Origin: Streptomyces sp. NBC_00223
Lineage (GTDB): Bacteria; Actinomycetota; Actinomycetes; Streptomycetales; Streptomycetaceae
NCBI RefSeq assembly: GCF_036199905.1
Contig: NZ_CP108109.1
Location: 6,392,501-6,456,500 of the forward strand
Reading direction: 5' to 3'
Length of the DNA stretch: 64,000 bases
The position numbers and the translations under genes were made by a program. A model generated the notes under the pieces. It was given only the letters and a program-made list of their open reading frames with translations. It searched no databases and was not told where the DNA came from. Positions within the stretch are counted from its first letter, which is position 1. Each line of letters begins with the position of its first letter. This document shows, one piece after another, positions 35,713 through 44,386 of this stretch.

Positions 35713-36462
35713 ATGCGACTGCTGCTCGTGGAGGACGACGACCGGGTCGCCGCCGCCCTCTCCGCGGTCCTCGGCAAGCACGGTTTCGACGTCCGGCACG
35801 CCCGCAATGGGGAAGAGGCCATCCAGGCCGTGCTGCCCGACGAGGGGCCGGGCTTCGACTGCGTGCTGCTCGACCTGGGCCTGCCCGACCAGGACGGTTT
35901 CGAGGTGTGCAGCCGCATCCGGCGCCTCACCACCACCCCCGTGATCATGGTGACCGCGCGCGCCGACGTCCGGTCCCGTATCCACGGCCTCAACCTCGGC
36001 GCGGACGACTACGTCGTGAAGCCGTACGACACCGGCGAACTGCTCGCCCGTATCCACGCGGTCGGCCGCCGCCCTCCGCTGCGCCCACTCGCCGCCCAGG
36101 GAGGCGACGCGGCAGTGCCGGCCGCCGCCCCCTCCGGTCCCGAGGCCGGCGGCCCGGCCGAGAGCGCCCAACTGCTGCTCGGCCGGGTCGCGGTCGAACT
36201 GCCCACCCGCCGCGTCACCGTGGACGGCGATGCGATCGCGCTCACCCGCAAGGAGTTCGACCTGCTGGCGCTGCTCGCCCAGCGCCCCGGTGTCGTCTTC
36301 CGCCGAGAGCAGATCATCAGCGAGGTGTGGCGCACCGCCTGGGAGGGCACGGGCCGCACCCTGGAGGTGCATGTGGCCTCCCTGCGTTCCAAACTGGGCA
36401 CCCCGGCCATGATCGAGACAGTGCGCGGAGTCGGCTACCGCCTCGTCGTCCCGGCCGGCTGA
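35713..36462 (+). CDS. OmpR-family response regulator (GluR position)
   Basis: 249 residues: receiver domain 1-120 (LLLVEDDD, phosphorylatable Asp54 in VLLDLGLPDQDG, MVTARAD, KPYDTGELLARI), an unusually long Ala/Pro/Gly-rich linker (about 120-155), and an OmpR/PhoB winged helix (about 155-248; LTRKEFDLLALLAQRPGVVF, TLEVHVASLRSKLG, IETVRGVGYRLV). It is followed 25 bases later by its kinase. Position after recA-recX matches GluR of S. coelicolor, the regulator of glutamate uptake, but the transporter genes it would control are missing here, so the ligand may differ. Confidence 0.9.
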   Translation: MRLLLVEDDDRVAAALSAVLGKHGFDVRHARNGEEAIQAVLPDEGPGFDCVLLDLGLPDQDGFEVCSRIRRLTTTPVIMVTARADVRSRIHGLNLGADDYVVKPYDTGELLARIHAVGRRPPLRPLAAQGGDAAVPAAAPSGPEAGGPAESAQLLLGRVAVELPTRRVTVDGDAIALTRKEFDLLALLAQRPGVVFRREQIISEVWRTAWEGTGRTLEVHVASLRSKLGTPAMIETVRGVGYRLVVPAG

Positions 36463-36487
36463 CGGACGCGCGCCGAGGAAGACCGCC

Positions 36488-37924
36488 GTGCGCTCACGTC
36501 TGCTCCCCCTCCTCATCGCGCTGATGGCCGGTGTCCTGCTGGCCCTGGGCTTTCCCCTGGCAGCCAGCCAGGCCGCGGCACAGCAGCAGCGCGTGGTGGT
36601 GGACAGGATCGACGACACCACCCGCTTCGCCGCGCTCGCGCAGTTCGTCACTGCCCGCGACGAGCAGACCGTCGCCGACCCGGTGGACGACGAGCGCCTG
36701 CACACCCTGCGCACCGAACTCGCCCGCTACGAGCAGCTCTACGGCATCAGGGCCGGTGTCTTCTACCGGGACCGCACCGCGATGGCCGCCGCCCCCGTCC
36801 ACTGGCGGGTCCCGCCGGAGGGCGAGCTCTACGACGCGTACGAGTCCGCGCTGCTCGGCCGGCGCGCCCACAATCCGCAGCAGGTGTGGCCGTGGCAGGA
36901 CCGGATGCTCGCCATCGCCTCGCCCATCGTGCGGGACGGTGACGTGGTGGCCGTGGTGGTCACCGACTCCCCGACCGGGGCGCTGCGTTCACGCATCCTG
37001 CACGGCTGGCTGCTGCTGATCGCCGGGGAACTGGCGGCGATGGCCCTCGCCGTACTGTTCGCGGTACGGCTGACCGCCTGGGTGCTGCTGCCCGTCGCGA
37101 CTCTGGACCGCGCGACGCACGACATCGCCACCGGCCGTATGACCTCCAGGGTCGAGGCGGCGGGCGGACCGCCGGAACTGCGGCATCTGGTCCGCTCGTT
37201 CAACGAGATGGCCGACAACGTCGAAGCCGTACTCGAACAGCAGCGTGCCTTCATCGCCGACGCCTCGCACCAATTGCGCAACCCGCTCGCCGCCCTATTG
37301 CTGCGAATCGAGCTGCTGGGGCTGGCGCTGCCCGACGGCCACACCGAGGCCGAATCGGTGAAGGAGGAAGGTCATCGGCTCGCCAAGGTGCTCGACGACC
37401 TGCTCGGCCTCGCGGTCGCCGAGCGGTCCGGCAGCCATCTGGCCGTCACCGACATCACCGAACTGACCCGTATTCGCGCCGACGCCTGGCAGCCGGTCGC
37501 CGACCGCGACGGAGTCGCCGTCGAGTTCGGCGAGGCCGAGGCCGGGGTCGAGGACACGGCGGTGACCGGATGGGCCGACACGGTCGCGCTGTCCAGCGCT
37601 CTCGACGCGGTGATCGACAACGCGATCAAGTTCACCCCCGACGGCGAGACGGTGTCGATACGGGTCGCGGCGGACGGCGAACACGTCACGATCGCCGTCG
37701 CCGACAGCGGACCCGGCCTGACCGACGACGAACTCACCCGGATCGGGGACCGTTTCTGGCGCAGCACCCGGCACCAGAACGTCCAGGGCTCGGGACTCGG
37801 CCTGTCCATCGCGCGCGCCCTGCTCAGCCGGGGCGGCGGCACCATCGGCTACGGCCGCCGCGAGCCGCACGGCCTGGAGGTCAGGCTCACCGTGCCGCGC
37901 TCGGCGCCTGGGACCGCCCGGTGA
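36488..37924 (+). CDS. Membrane sensor histidine kinase (GluK position)
   Basis: 478 residues. A first membrane helix (LLPLLIALMAGVLLALGFPLA) and a second (about 173-200, GWLLLIAGELAAMALAVLFAV) enclose an extracytoplasmic sensor of about 145 residues. HAMP follows, then HisKA with FIADASHQLRNPLAAL (phospho-accepting His261), and HATPase_c with DNAIKFTPDG, DSGPGLTDDE and GSGLGLSIARAL. GTG 36488 lies 25 bases after the regulator stop, so the two form an operon. The sensed signal cannot be told from sequence. Confidence 0.9.
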   Translation: MRSRLLPLLIALMAGVLLALGFPLAASQAAAQQQRVVVDRIDDTTRFAALAQFVTARDEQTVADPVDDERLHTLRTELARYEQLYGIRAGVFYRDRTAMAAAPVHWRVPPEGELYDAYESALLGRRAHNPQQVWPWQDRMLAIASPIVRDGDVVAVVVTDSPTGALRSRILHGWLLLIAGELAAMALAVLFAVRLTAWVLLPVATLDRATHDIATGRMTSRVEAAGGPPELRHLVRSFNEMADNVEAVLEQQRAFIADASHQLRNPLAALLLRIELLGLALPDGHTEAESVKEEGHRLAKVLDDLLGLAVAERSGSHLAVTDITELTRIRADAWQPVADRDGVAVEFGEAEAGVEDTAVTGWADTVALSSALDAVIDNAIKFTPDGETVSIRVAADGEHVTIAVADSGPGLTDDELTRIGDRFWRSTRHQNVQGSGLGLSIARALLSRGGGTIGYGRREPHGLEVRLTVPRSAPGTAR

Positions 37925-37945
37925 TTGTTCGGCGCTTTTCGCAGC

Positions 37946-39016
37946 CTAGGGTTTGACCGACCGGTAGTAGCGCTCCGCGCCGATGTGCAGGGGCAGCGGA
38001 TCGGTGAAGACGGCCGTCCGCAGATCCACCAGTTGCGCCGCGTGCACCTTCTTGCCGATCGAGTCCCGGCTGTCGATCACCGCGCGGGTCAGCCGTTCCA
38101 CCAGTCCGGGGTCGGCGTGATCCGTGGTGACCAGCAGATTCGCCACGGCGATGGTCGCGACGGGCTGCCCGTCCTGCGCCTTGGGATACGCGTCCGCGGG
38201 CATCATCGCCTGCCGGTAGTAGCGCATCTGCGGCCCCATGGCGTGCAGCGTCGCCACCAGGTCGCCCAGTTGCACCAGCCGTATCCTCGCCACCGGGGTG
38301 GCCATCGCGGTCACGGCCGCCGTCGGCAGCCCGCCCGACCAGAAGAAGGCGTCGAGCTTTCCGCTGAGCAGCATCGCGGGCGCCGCGTCGATGCCCACCG
38401 GCTTCGCCTGTATGTCCTTGTTGATGTCCAGCCCGGCCGCGGTGAGCAGCCGCCGAGTGATCAGATTGACGCCGGAGTCCGCCTGCCCGACGCCCACCCG
38501 CAGCCCGCGCAGATCACGCGCGGACCGCACCGAGGAGTCCCGCGGTACGACAAGCTGCATGTAGTCGTCGTAGAGCCGCGCGCAGGCCCGTAGATCCTTC
38601 TCGCCGGGGCCCTCGTAGTTCGCCACCGCGTCGGCGGCGGCGATCGTGAAGTCGGCGCGGCCGGAGACCACCCGCTTGATGTTGTCGACCGACCCCTCGG
38701 TGTGCACGAGATCGACCCGCACCCCGGGCAGCGCGGTCCGCAGATCGGCCTTGAGCAGATTTCCGTACTTTTCGTAGACGCCGTCGGCCACGCCCGTCGC
38801 GAACGAGATCGGTTGGCGCGGATACGAGGGGCCGTCCGACGGCAGCAGCCACCACAGCAGCAGCGCGAGCGCCGAGGCGACGGCGAGCGCGCTCTGGAGG
38901 ACGCGCCGCCGCCGGTCACGACGGGCGGGCCCGAGCCCGCCGGAGCCGCCGCGGAGCCGTTCCAGGGGCCTGCCGAGCGCTCCGCGGAGGCGTCCGCCGA
39001 GGTGGGGGAGGTCCAT
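37946..39016 (-). CDS. TAXI-family TRAP solute-binding protein, membrane anchored
   Basis: 356 residues. After a basic N-terminus there is one membrane helix (about 51-68, SALAVASALALLLWWLL), then a TAXI-type periplasmic-binding fold: PISFATGVADGVYEKYGNLL, VHTEGSVDNIKRVVSGRADF, RDLRGLRVGVGQADSGVNL and DAFFWSGGLPTAAVTAM. TAXI receptors normally deliver dicarboxylates or glutamate to a fused TRAP permease, but no TRAP membrane gene is present in the window. It converges on the histidine kinase gene (21-base gap). ATG 39016 is used; CAGGAT stands eight bases upstream in the reverse sense, consistent with a leaderless message. Confidence 0.88.
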   Translation of the reverse strand: MDLPHLGGRLRGALGRPLERLRGGSGGLGPARRDRRRRVLQSALAVASALALLLWWLLPSDGPSYPRQPISFATGVADGVYEKYGNLLKADLRTALPGVRVDLVHTEGSVDNIKRVVSGRADFTIAAADAVANYEGPGEKDLRACARLYDDYMQLVVPRDSSVRSARDLRGLRVGVGQADSGVNLITRRLLTAAGLDINKDIQAKPVGIDAAPAMLLSGKLDAFFWSGGLPTAAVTAMATPVARIRLVQLGDLVATLHAMGPQMRYYRQAMMPADAYPKAQDGQPVATIAVANLLVTTDHADPGLVERLTRAVIDSRDSIGKKVHAAQLVDLRTAVFTDPLPLHIGAERYYRSVKP

Positions 39017-39126
39017 GCCCCGCGATCCTGCCAGCCGGGGGCGATCCGGGGAAGGCACGGACGGGCGCTGCGGCGGGCCGCCCGTGCAGCGGGCGGGCGC
39101 GGAGCCACGGGTCTTCCGCGGGCCCG

Positions 39127-40734
39127 CTAGACGGTTTTACGGATCACCGCCCGGTGTGCCGAGCTGAGGACCCGACGGCTGACCGGCCCCCGCAGCGCCG
39201 CCCGCGCCGCGTTCGCGCCCGGGGCGCCGTGCACCCCGCCGCCCGGATGCGCCCCTGACGAGGCCAGGAACAGGCCCCTGACCGGGGTCTCCGGTCGGCC
39301 GACCCCGGGGACGGGACGGAAGACGAGCTGCTGGTGGAGGGCGGTGGTGCCCCCGTTGATCGCCCCGCCGCGCAGATTCGCGTCCATGGATTGCAAAGTG
39401 GGCGGGGCCAGTACGCGGCGGGCCCGGATGCGCGCGCGGAAGCCGGGGGCGAAGTGCTCCACCCTGGCCTCCAGCCGGTCGGCCATCGCGTCCTGCTCGC
39501 GCCGGTCCCAGGTGCCGGTGATGCCATCGTCGCCGGCGTCCCCCCGGATCTCCTGCGGCACATGCGTATAGGCCCAGGCGGACTCGGTGCCGGCCGGGGA
39601 GCGTGTCGCGTCGGCCGTGGTCATCTGCCCGAACAGCGCGAAGGGCAGGTCGGGGACGTGCTTGACGGCGATCTGCGCCGCGAAGCGCGTGAGGTCGTCG
39701 ACGCTGTCGGCCAGGTGCACCGTGCCGGCCGTGGCGGCCTGCTCGGCGGTCCACGGGACCGGGCCGTCCAGCGCCCAGTCGACCTTGAAGGTGGAGAAGT
39801 CCCATTGGAAGCGGCGCAGGTCGTCGAGGATCCGGGTGGGCAGATGGGCGGCGCCCACCAGTTCGGTGTAGAGGGCGGGCGCGGAGACGTCGGCGAGCAC
39901 CGCCCGGCGGGCCGGCACCGCCTCCCCGGCGGAGGTGCGTACCCCCACCGCCCTGCCCCCGCGCACCACGACCTCGGAGACGCGCTCGCCGCAGCGCACG
40001 GAGCCCCCTCGGCGCTCCAGGCGCTTGACCAGTGCCGCGGTGAGCGCGGACGAGCCGCCGACCGGGACCGGGAAGCCGTGGGTCTGGCCGAGCATGGACA
40101 TCGCCCAGCCGTAGCCCGCGCCGATCGCCGACTCCGGGGACAGGTCCGCGTGCAGGGCGTTCCCCGCCAGCAGCAGCCTGCCGCCCTCGCCCCGGAAGTG
40201 CTCCTCGCCCATGCGGCGGGCCGGCAGCAGCATGGTGCGGGCCAGCCGCAGCCCGCCGGCTCCGCGCACCCGGGCGGCGAGCCGGAGCGTGGGGAGCACC
40301 GGCGGAAAGGGTGTGAACAGGCAGCCGATCAGGTCGTCGCCGAGCCGGTCCCAGATCGCGCACAGCTCACGCCAGGCCGTCCCGTCGCCCGGCGCGAACT
40401 CCTCCAGACTCGCCGCGGTGTCCGCGACGTCCCGGCCGAGTACGGCGCAGCGGCCGTCGGACAGCGGATGGGCCAGGACGCTCGGCGCGTGCGTCCAGCG
40501 CAGCCCCTCGCGGTCCAGCCGGAGGGCGTCGAGCACCGGAGAGGCAGCGGCCAGGGGGTAGAAGGCGCTGAACACGTCGCTGACGAAGTCCGGGTCGACG
40601 CCCCGGTCGCTGCGCACCGCGCCGCCCGGTTCGTGCTGTTCCTCCAGCACCTCCACGCTCCAGCCGGCGTCGGCCAGGATGTTCGCGGCGACCAGCCCGT
40701 TGGGACCGGCCCCGATGACCACTGCGTCCGGCAT
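39127..40734 (-). CDS. Phytoene-desaturase-like FAD/NAD(P) oxidoreductase
   Basis: 535 residues of the CrtI/PDS-like flavoprotein family: dinucleotide-binding start VIGAGPNGLVAANILADAGW, EVLEEQHEPGGAVRS, and a C-terminal flavin-binding segment GLFLASSGAHPGGGVHGAPGANAARAAL. There are no carotenoid genes alongside, so the substrate is unknown; these stand-alone members (often called amine oxidase or dehydrogenase) are common in actinomycetes. ATG 40734 is preceded by CAGGAGC at good spacing. Confidence 0.85.
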   Translation of the reverse strand: MPDAVVIGAGPNGLVAANILADAGWSVEVLEEQHEPGGAVRSDRGVDPDFVSDVFSAFYPLAAASPVLDALRLDREGLRWTHAPSVLAHPLSDGRCAVLGRDVADTAASLEEFAPGDGTAWRELCAIWDRLGDDLIGCLFTPFPPVLPTLRLAARVRGAGGLRLARTMLLPARRMGEEHFRGEGGRLLLAGNALHADLSPESAIGAGYGWAMSMLGQTHGFPVPVGGSSALTAALVKRLERRGGSVRCGERVSEVVVRGGRAVGVRTSAGEAVPARRAVLADVSAPALYTELVGAAHLPTRILDDLRRFQWDFSTFKVDWALDGPVPWTAEQAATAGTVHLADSVDDLTRFAAQIAVKHVPDLPFALFGQMTTADATRSPAGTESAWAYTHVPQEIRGDAGDDGITGTWDRREQDAMADRLEARVEHFAPGFRARIRARRVLAPPTLQSMDANLRGGAINGGTTALHQQLVFRPVPGVGRPETPVRGLFLASSGAHPGGGVHGAPGANAARAALRGPVSRRVLSSAHRAVIRKTV

Positions 40735-40770
40735 GCGGTGCTCCTGTTCACTGCGGTGCGGGTGCGCCAA

Positions 40771-40807
40771 GGGGCTTCGGGCGGCTCGGGGGGGCTTCGG
40801 GCGGCTC
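40771..40807. repeat. 17-base direct repeat
   Basis: GGGGCTTCGGGCGGCTC occurs at 40771-40787 and again at 40791-40807. It lies in the 146-base gap between the oxidoreductase start and the SRPBCC gene end. Confidence 0.6.
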
Positions 40808-40880
40808 CAGGGGCGCGAGGCGCCAATGAGGGCCGCCCAGTGCCGGGCCGGGCCGTACAGGCCATGAGTGCGCCCAGGGG

Positions 40881-41345
40881 TCAGGACGGGACCGGCCGCG
40901 GTACGTGCTCGTCGGCGTCCTGCCTGACCACCTTCGCCAGCCGGGTCAGCATGCTGCGGTGCCGCAGCTGGACGAGCGCGTCGACGGCCGCGTTGTGCAG
41001 CAGCCCCGCCGCTCCCCGCAGGGGGTGTTCGTCGACGACGACCAGGCTCTCCTCACCCCAGGGACGGACCTCGATGGCGATCCTGGCCGTCCCCAGCGGC
41101 CCGCTGTCCGCCTCCAGCTCCAGCAGCCGCGGCGGCTCCACCCGGCGGACCACGGTCCGGCCGTGACCGGTCCACGGACCCAGCCGGATGCTGTACTCCA
41201 GATAGGCGTCCAGGCCCGGCCAGCCGGGAGGTCCGGGCTTGGAGTCGTGGACCCCGACGACCCAGTCGTTGTATCGGGTGGGGTCGGCGAGGACCGCCCA
41301 CACCTGCTCGGGGGGCCGGTCGATGAGTTGGTGCCGTACCGCCAT
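40881..41345 (-). CDS. SRPBCC (START-like) family protein
   Basis: 154-residue small-molecule-binding fold: N-terminal VRHQLIDRPPEQVWAVLADPTRYNDW, then WTGHGRTVVRRVEPPRLLELEA and a C-terminal helix (AVDALVQLRHRSMLTRLAKVV). Members bind hydrophobic ligands or act as polyketide cyclases; no function can be set here. ATG 41345 follows GGAGGA at three to four bases. It is divergent from miaB and precedes the oxidoreductase on the same strand. Confidence 0.85.
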   Translation of the reverse strand: MAVRHQLIDRPPEQVWAVLADPTRYNDWVVGVHDSKPGPPGWPGLDAYLEYSIRLGPWTGHGRTVVRRVEPPRLLELEADSGPLGTARIAIEVRPWGEESLVVVDEHPLRGAAGLLHNAAVDALVQLRHRSMLTRLAKVVRQDADEHVPRPVPS

Positions 41346-41498
41346 CGGTCCTCCGCGGGAAAGTACGCCGACCGTCGGCTTGTACGACCAGCGTAGGAAC
41401 GTCCGGGCCCGGCGGCTCGCCGACTGCGCCACCCGGGCGGCGGGGCGGAGGAGCGCGGGGGGTCCCGAGCTTCCCCGGGCAGCGCCTACCCTTGTCGC

Positions 41499-43007
41499 AT
41501 GACCGCGCAGGACGCTCCCACTCGCAGCTACGAGATCCGCACCTATGGGTGCCAGATGAATGTCCACGACTCCGAGCGGCTGTCCGGCCTGCTGGAGGCG
41601 GCGGGATACGTCCGGGCTCCGGAGGGCGCCGAGGGCGCGGACGTCGTGGTCTTCAACACCTGCGCGGTGCGCGAGAACGCCGACAACCGCCTCTACGGCA
41701 ACCTCGGCCAGCTCGTGCCCAAGAAGGCCGCCAGGCCCGGGATGCAGATCGCGGTCGGCGGCTGCCTGGCGCAGAAGGACCGCGACACCATCGTCAAGCG
41801 CGCCCCCTGGGTCGACGTGGTCTTCGGCACCCACAACATCGGTCAGCTGCCGGTGCTGCTGGAGCGGGCCAGGATCGCCGAGGAGGCCCAGGTCGAGATC
41901 GTCGAGTCGCTGGAGACCTTCCCCTCGACGCTGCCGTCGCGCCGCGAGTCCGCGTACGCCGCCTGGGTGGCGATCTCCGTGGGCTGCAACAACACCTGCA
42001 CCTTCTGCATCGTGCCCGCACTGCGCGGCAAGGAGAAGGACCGCAGGCCCGGCGATGTGCTCGCCGAGGTCGAGGCACTGGTCGCCGAGGGCGTCATCGA
42101 GGTCACCCTGCTCGGCCAGAATGTCAACGCCTACGGCTCCGACATCGGGGACCGGGAGGCGTTCGGCAAGCTGCTGCGGGCGACCGGCGGTGTCGAGGGC
42201 CTGGAGCGGATCCGCTTCACCTCGCCGCACCCGCGCGACTTCACCGACGACGTGATCGCCGCGATGGCCGAGACGCCGAACGTGATGCACCAGCTGCACA
42301 TGCCGCTCCAGTCCGGATCCGACCGGGTGCTCAAGGAGATGCGCCGCTCGTACCGGCAGGATCGTTACCTCGGCATCATCGACAAGGTGCGCGCCGCGAT
42401 GCCGGACGCCGCCATCACCACCGACATCATCGTGGGATTCCCCGGCGAGACCGAGGAGGACTTCGAGCAGACGCTGCACGTGGTGCGCGAGGCACGCTTC
42501 GCGCAGGCGTTCACCTTCCAGTACAGCAAGCGCCCCGGCACCCCCGCGGCCGACATGGACGGCCAGATCCCCAAGGCGGTCGTGCAGGAGCGGTACGAGC
42601 GGCTGGTCGCCCTCCAGGAGGAGATCTCCTGGGAGGAGAACAAGAAGCAGGTCGGCCGCACCCTGGAGGTGCTGGTCGCCGAGGGCGAGGGGCGCAAGGA
42701 CGACGCCACGCGGCGGCTGTCCGGGCGCGCGCCCGACAACCGGCTGGTGCACTTCGAGCGTCCCGCCGAGCCGGTCCGGCCGGGCGACATGGTGACCGTC
42801 GGGATCACCTACGCCGCACCGCACCACCTGCTCGCCGAGAAGGCACCCCTGGCCGTACGCCGTACCCGGGCCGGTGACGCCTGGGAGCGGCGCACCGCGG
42901 CGCCCGCGCCGCAGCCGGCCGGAGTGATGCTGGGGCTGCCGACAATCGGCGCACCGGCTCCTTCGGCGCCGAGCCCGTCCGCGGTGGGCGGCTGCTCCTT
43001 CGAGTGA
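41499..43007 (+). CDS. miaB: tRNA-2-methylthio-N6-dimethylallyladenosine synthase MiaB
   Basis: Radical-SAM methylthiotransferase that completes ms2i6A at position 37 of tRNAs reading UNN codons; acts after MiaA (encoded at 44387). The N-terminal cluster cysteines are in TYGCQMNVHDSERL, FNTCAVRENA and VGGCLAQKD. The radical-SAM motif is VGCNNTCTFC (Cys163, Cys167, Cys170), followed by IVPALRGKEKDRRPGD, diagnostic for MiaB. The TRAM domain lies at about 375-445. The last 50 residues are a Pro/Ala-rich tail specific to Streptomyces. ATG 41499 is preceded by CTACCC at nine bases and no ribosome binding site. Confidence 0.96.
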   Translation: MTAQDAPTRSYEIRTYGCQMNVHDSERLSGLLEAAGYVRAPEGAEGADVVVFNTCAVRENADNRLYGNLGQLVPKKAARPGMQIAVGGCLAQKDRDTIVKRAPWVDVVFGTHNIGQLPVLLERARIAEEAQVEIVESLETFPSTLPSRRESAYAAWVAISVGCNNTCTFCIVPALRGKEKDRRPGDVLAEVEALVAEGVIEVTLLGQNVNAYGSDIGDREAFGKLLRATGGVEGLERIRFTSPHPRDFTDDVIAAMAETPNVMHQLHMPLQSGSDRVLKEMRRSYRQDRYLGIIDKVRAAMPDAAITTDIIVGFPGETEEDFEQTLHVVREARFAQAFTFQYSKRPGTPAADMDGQIPKAVVQERYERLVALQEEISWEENKKQVGRTLEVLVAEGEGRKDDATRRLSGRAPDNRLVHFERPAEPVRPGDMVTVGITYAAPHHLLAEKAPLAVRRTRAGDAWERRTAAPAPQPAGVMLGLPTIGAPAPSAPSPSAVGGCSFE

Positions 43008-43057
43008 GTTTCGAATGAGCGCCGGGAGCGCGGAGCTCCGCCGGTAAGGTTCCGATC

Positions 43058-43774
43058 ATGCTGGTCGCCGCTGCCGTGTGCCCGTGTCCGCCCCTGCTGG
43101 TCCCCGAGGTGGCGGCAGGCGCCGCGCCCGAACTCGACCCACTGCGGGCGGCGTGCGCGGACGCCGTGGGCGTACTGGCCGCCTCGCGGCCGGAGCGACT
43201 GGTCGTCGTCGGTCCCGCGGAGCGGCCGGGCCGAGGGGTCTTCCCGCCGGGAGCCGCCGGCTCCTTCCGTCCCTTCGGTGTCGCGCTCGACGTGACCCTG
43301 GGCGCGCCCTCGCCGGGGGCGGAGGCCGACGACGTACCGCCGCTGCCGCCGTCGCTGGCCGTCGCCGCGTGGCTGCTGCGCGGGTGGAGCGCCGCGCCCG
43401 TGGAGGGGCTGGGGGTCGGCGAGCAACTGGAACAGGAGCGGTGCGCGGTGGCCGGACGGGCCGTCGCCGGGTCGGCCGGGCGGGTCGCCCTGCTGGTCAT
43501 GGGGGACGGCAGCGCCTGCCGTACGGTCAAGGCCCCCGGCTACCTGGACGAGCGCGCGGAGCCCTTCGACGCCAAGGTCGCGGCCGCCCTCGCGGACGCC
43601 GACACCGAGGCGCTTGCCGGGCTCGACCCGGAACTCGCCCGGACACTCAAGGTCGCGGGCCGCGCGCCCTGGCAGGTGCTCGCGGGGGCCGCACAGGACG
43701 CCGGTCTCGGCGGCCAGCTTCTGCACGAGTCGTCGCCCTATGGCGTCGCGTACTACGTCGCGACCTGGACGTAA
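43058..43774 (+). CDS. Class III extradiol dioxygenase (LigB/MEMO)-like protein
   Basis: 238 residues. The start, MLVAAAVCPCPPLLVPEVAAG, and ERLVVVGPA, LLVMGDGSACRT and GAAQDAGLGGQLLHESSPYG resemble the LigB-like family. Several iron-binding histidines of true extradiol dioxygenases are not evident: the position of the usual His-Pro pair is CPCPP. Activity is therefore doubtful. The gene is conserved between miaB and miaA in streptomycetes. AAGGTTCC lies before ATG 43058, with a weak ribosome binding site. Confidence 0.78.
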   Translation: MLVAAAVCPCPPLLVPEVAAGAAPELDPLRAACADAVGVLAASRPERLVVVGPAERPGRGVFPPGAAGSFRPFGVALDVTLGAPSPGAEADDVPPLPPSLAVAAWLLRGWSAAPVEGLGVGEQLEQERCAVAGRAVAGSAGRVALLVMGDGSACRTVKAPGYLDERAEPFDAKVAAALADADTEALAGLDPELARTLKVAGRAPWQVLAGAAQDAGLGGQLLHESSPYGVAYYVATWT

Positions 43775-43833
43775 GGCGTACGGGCCACCGGTCCGGGCGT
43801 GGAGGCGGCCGAGAGCGGTCCCGGGCGTGGACA

Positions 43834-43860
43834 AGCCGCGGACGGTGGAAATCCGCGGCT
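43834..43860. terminator. Hairpin in the convergent gap before the antitoxin-like gene
   Basis: A perfect 9-bp stem, AGCCGCGGA (43834-43842) and TCCGCGGCT (43852-43860). A second GC-rich pairing (GCCCGCC with GGGCGGG, about 43890-43920) follows. No T-tract is present. They may end transcription of the flanking convergent genes. Confidence 0.45.
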
Positions 43861-43929
43861 GTCCGGTACGGATCACGGATAAACCGTGTCAGCCCGCCTT
43901 GGGTCGTGTCTGTGTCGGGCGGGACGTCG

Positions 43930-44154
43930 TCAGGAGGAGCCGCCGCCCTTGTCCCGGGAGTCACCCAGGGCGCCCTTCGCCTTTTCCACGCCGGAGTCGA
44001 TCTTGCCGCTGTATTTTCCGCCGGTCTTGGAGTCGGCGGTCCTGGCGGCCTTGTCCATGCCCTGGTCGACCTTGTCCCGGTGCTGACGCGCGAGGTCGCC
44101 GGCCTTGTCCTTCGACAGGCCGAACTTCTCCTTGAGCGTGTCCATAAAGCTCAT
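43930..44154 (-). CDS. MT0933-type antitoxin-like small charged protein
   Basis: 74 residues, rich in Lys, Asp and Gly: MSFMDTLKEKFGLSKDKAGD then QHRDKVDQGMDKAARTADSK. This matches the MT0933/Rv0909 antitoxin family, but no toxin gene lies beside it. In Streptomyces such proteins may be stress proteins instead of true antitoxins. ATG 44154 is preceded by GGAAGG. The divergent neighbour is miaA, and a palindrome (44241-44254) lies between them. Confidence 0.82.
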   Translation of the reverse strand: MSFMDTLKEKFGLSKDKAGDLARQHRDKVDQGMDKAARTADSKTGGKYSGKIDSGVEKAKGALGDSRDKGGGSS

Positions 44155-44240
44155 CTGGCACCTTCCCTCGATTTCCCTCGGAGATGACGGCCAAGGGGCG
44201 GGCGCGACGCCCTCTCGCATCCGGTGATGTACCCGGCCAA

Positions 44241-44254
44241 GATTTGGCCAAATC
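44241..44254. promoter_or_regulatory. Perfect 14-bp palindrome, candidate operator
   Basis: GATTTGGCCAAATC is its own reverse complement and lies in a locally AT-rich stretch 87 bases upstream of the antitoxin-like gene start and 133 bases before miaA. A regulator-binding site is an inference. Confidence 0.5.
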
Positions 44255-44386
44255 ATCACAAAAACGCCCTTCTCTGCTCTCGACCATACTCGCGCCGGGG
44301 ACATTTCGCGCCAGCACCGAGTGGATCCGGAAATGCCGATGATCATTCGATCGCGACCGGTCGTCGAAGTGCGGGAGACTGGCAGG

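Noticed and set aside
35352..35993. Extended frame of the FAD monooxygenase upstream of GTG 35351
   Set aside because: It runs through tandem-repeat DNA and overlaps the divergent regulator; FAD-binding proteins begin at the GAGPVG motif, which fits GTG 35351.
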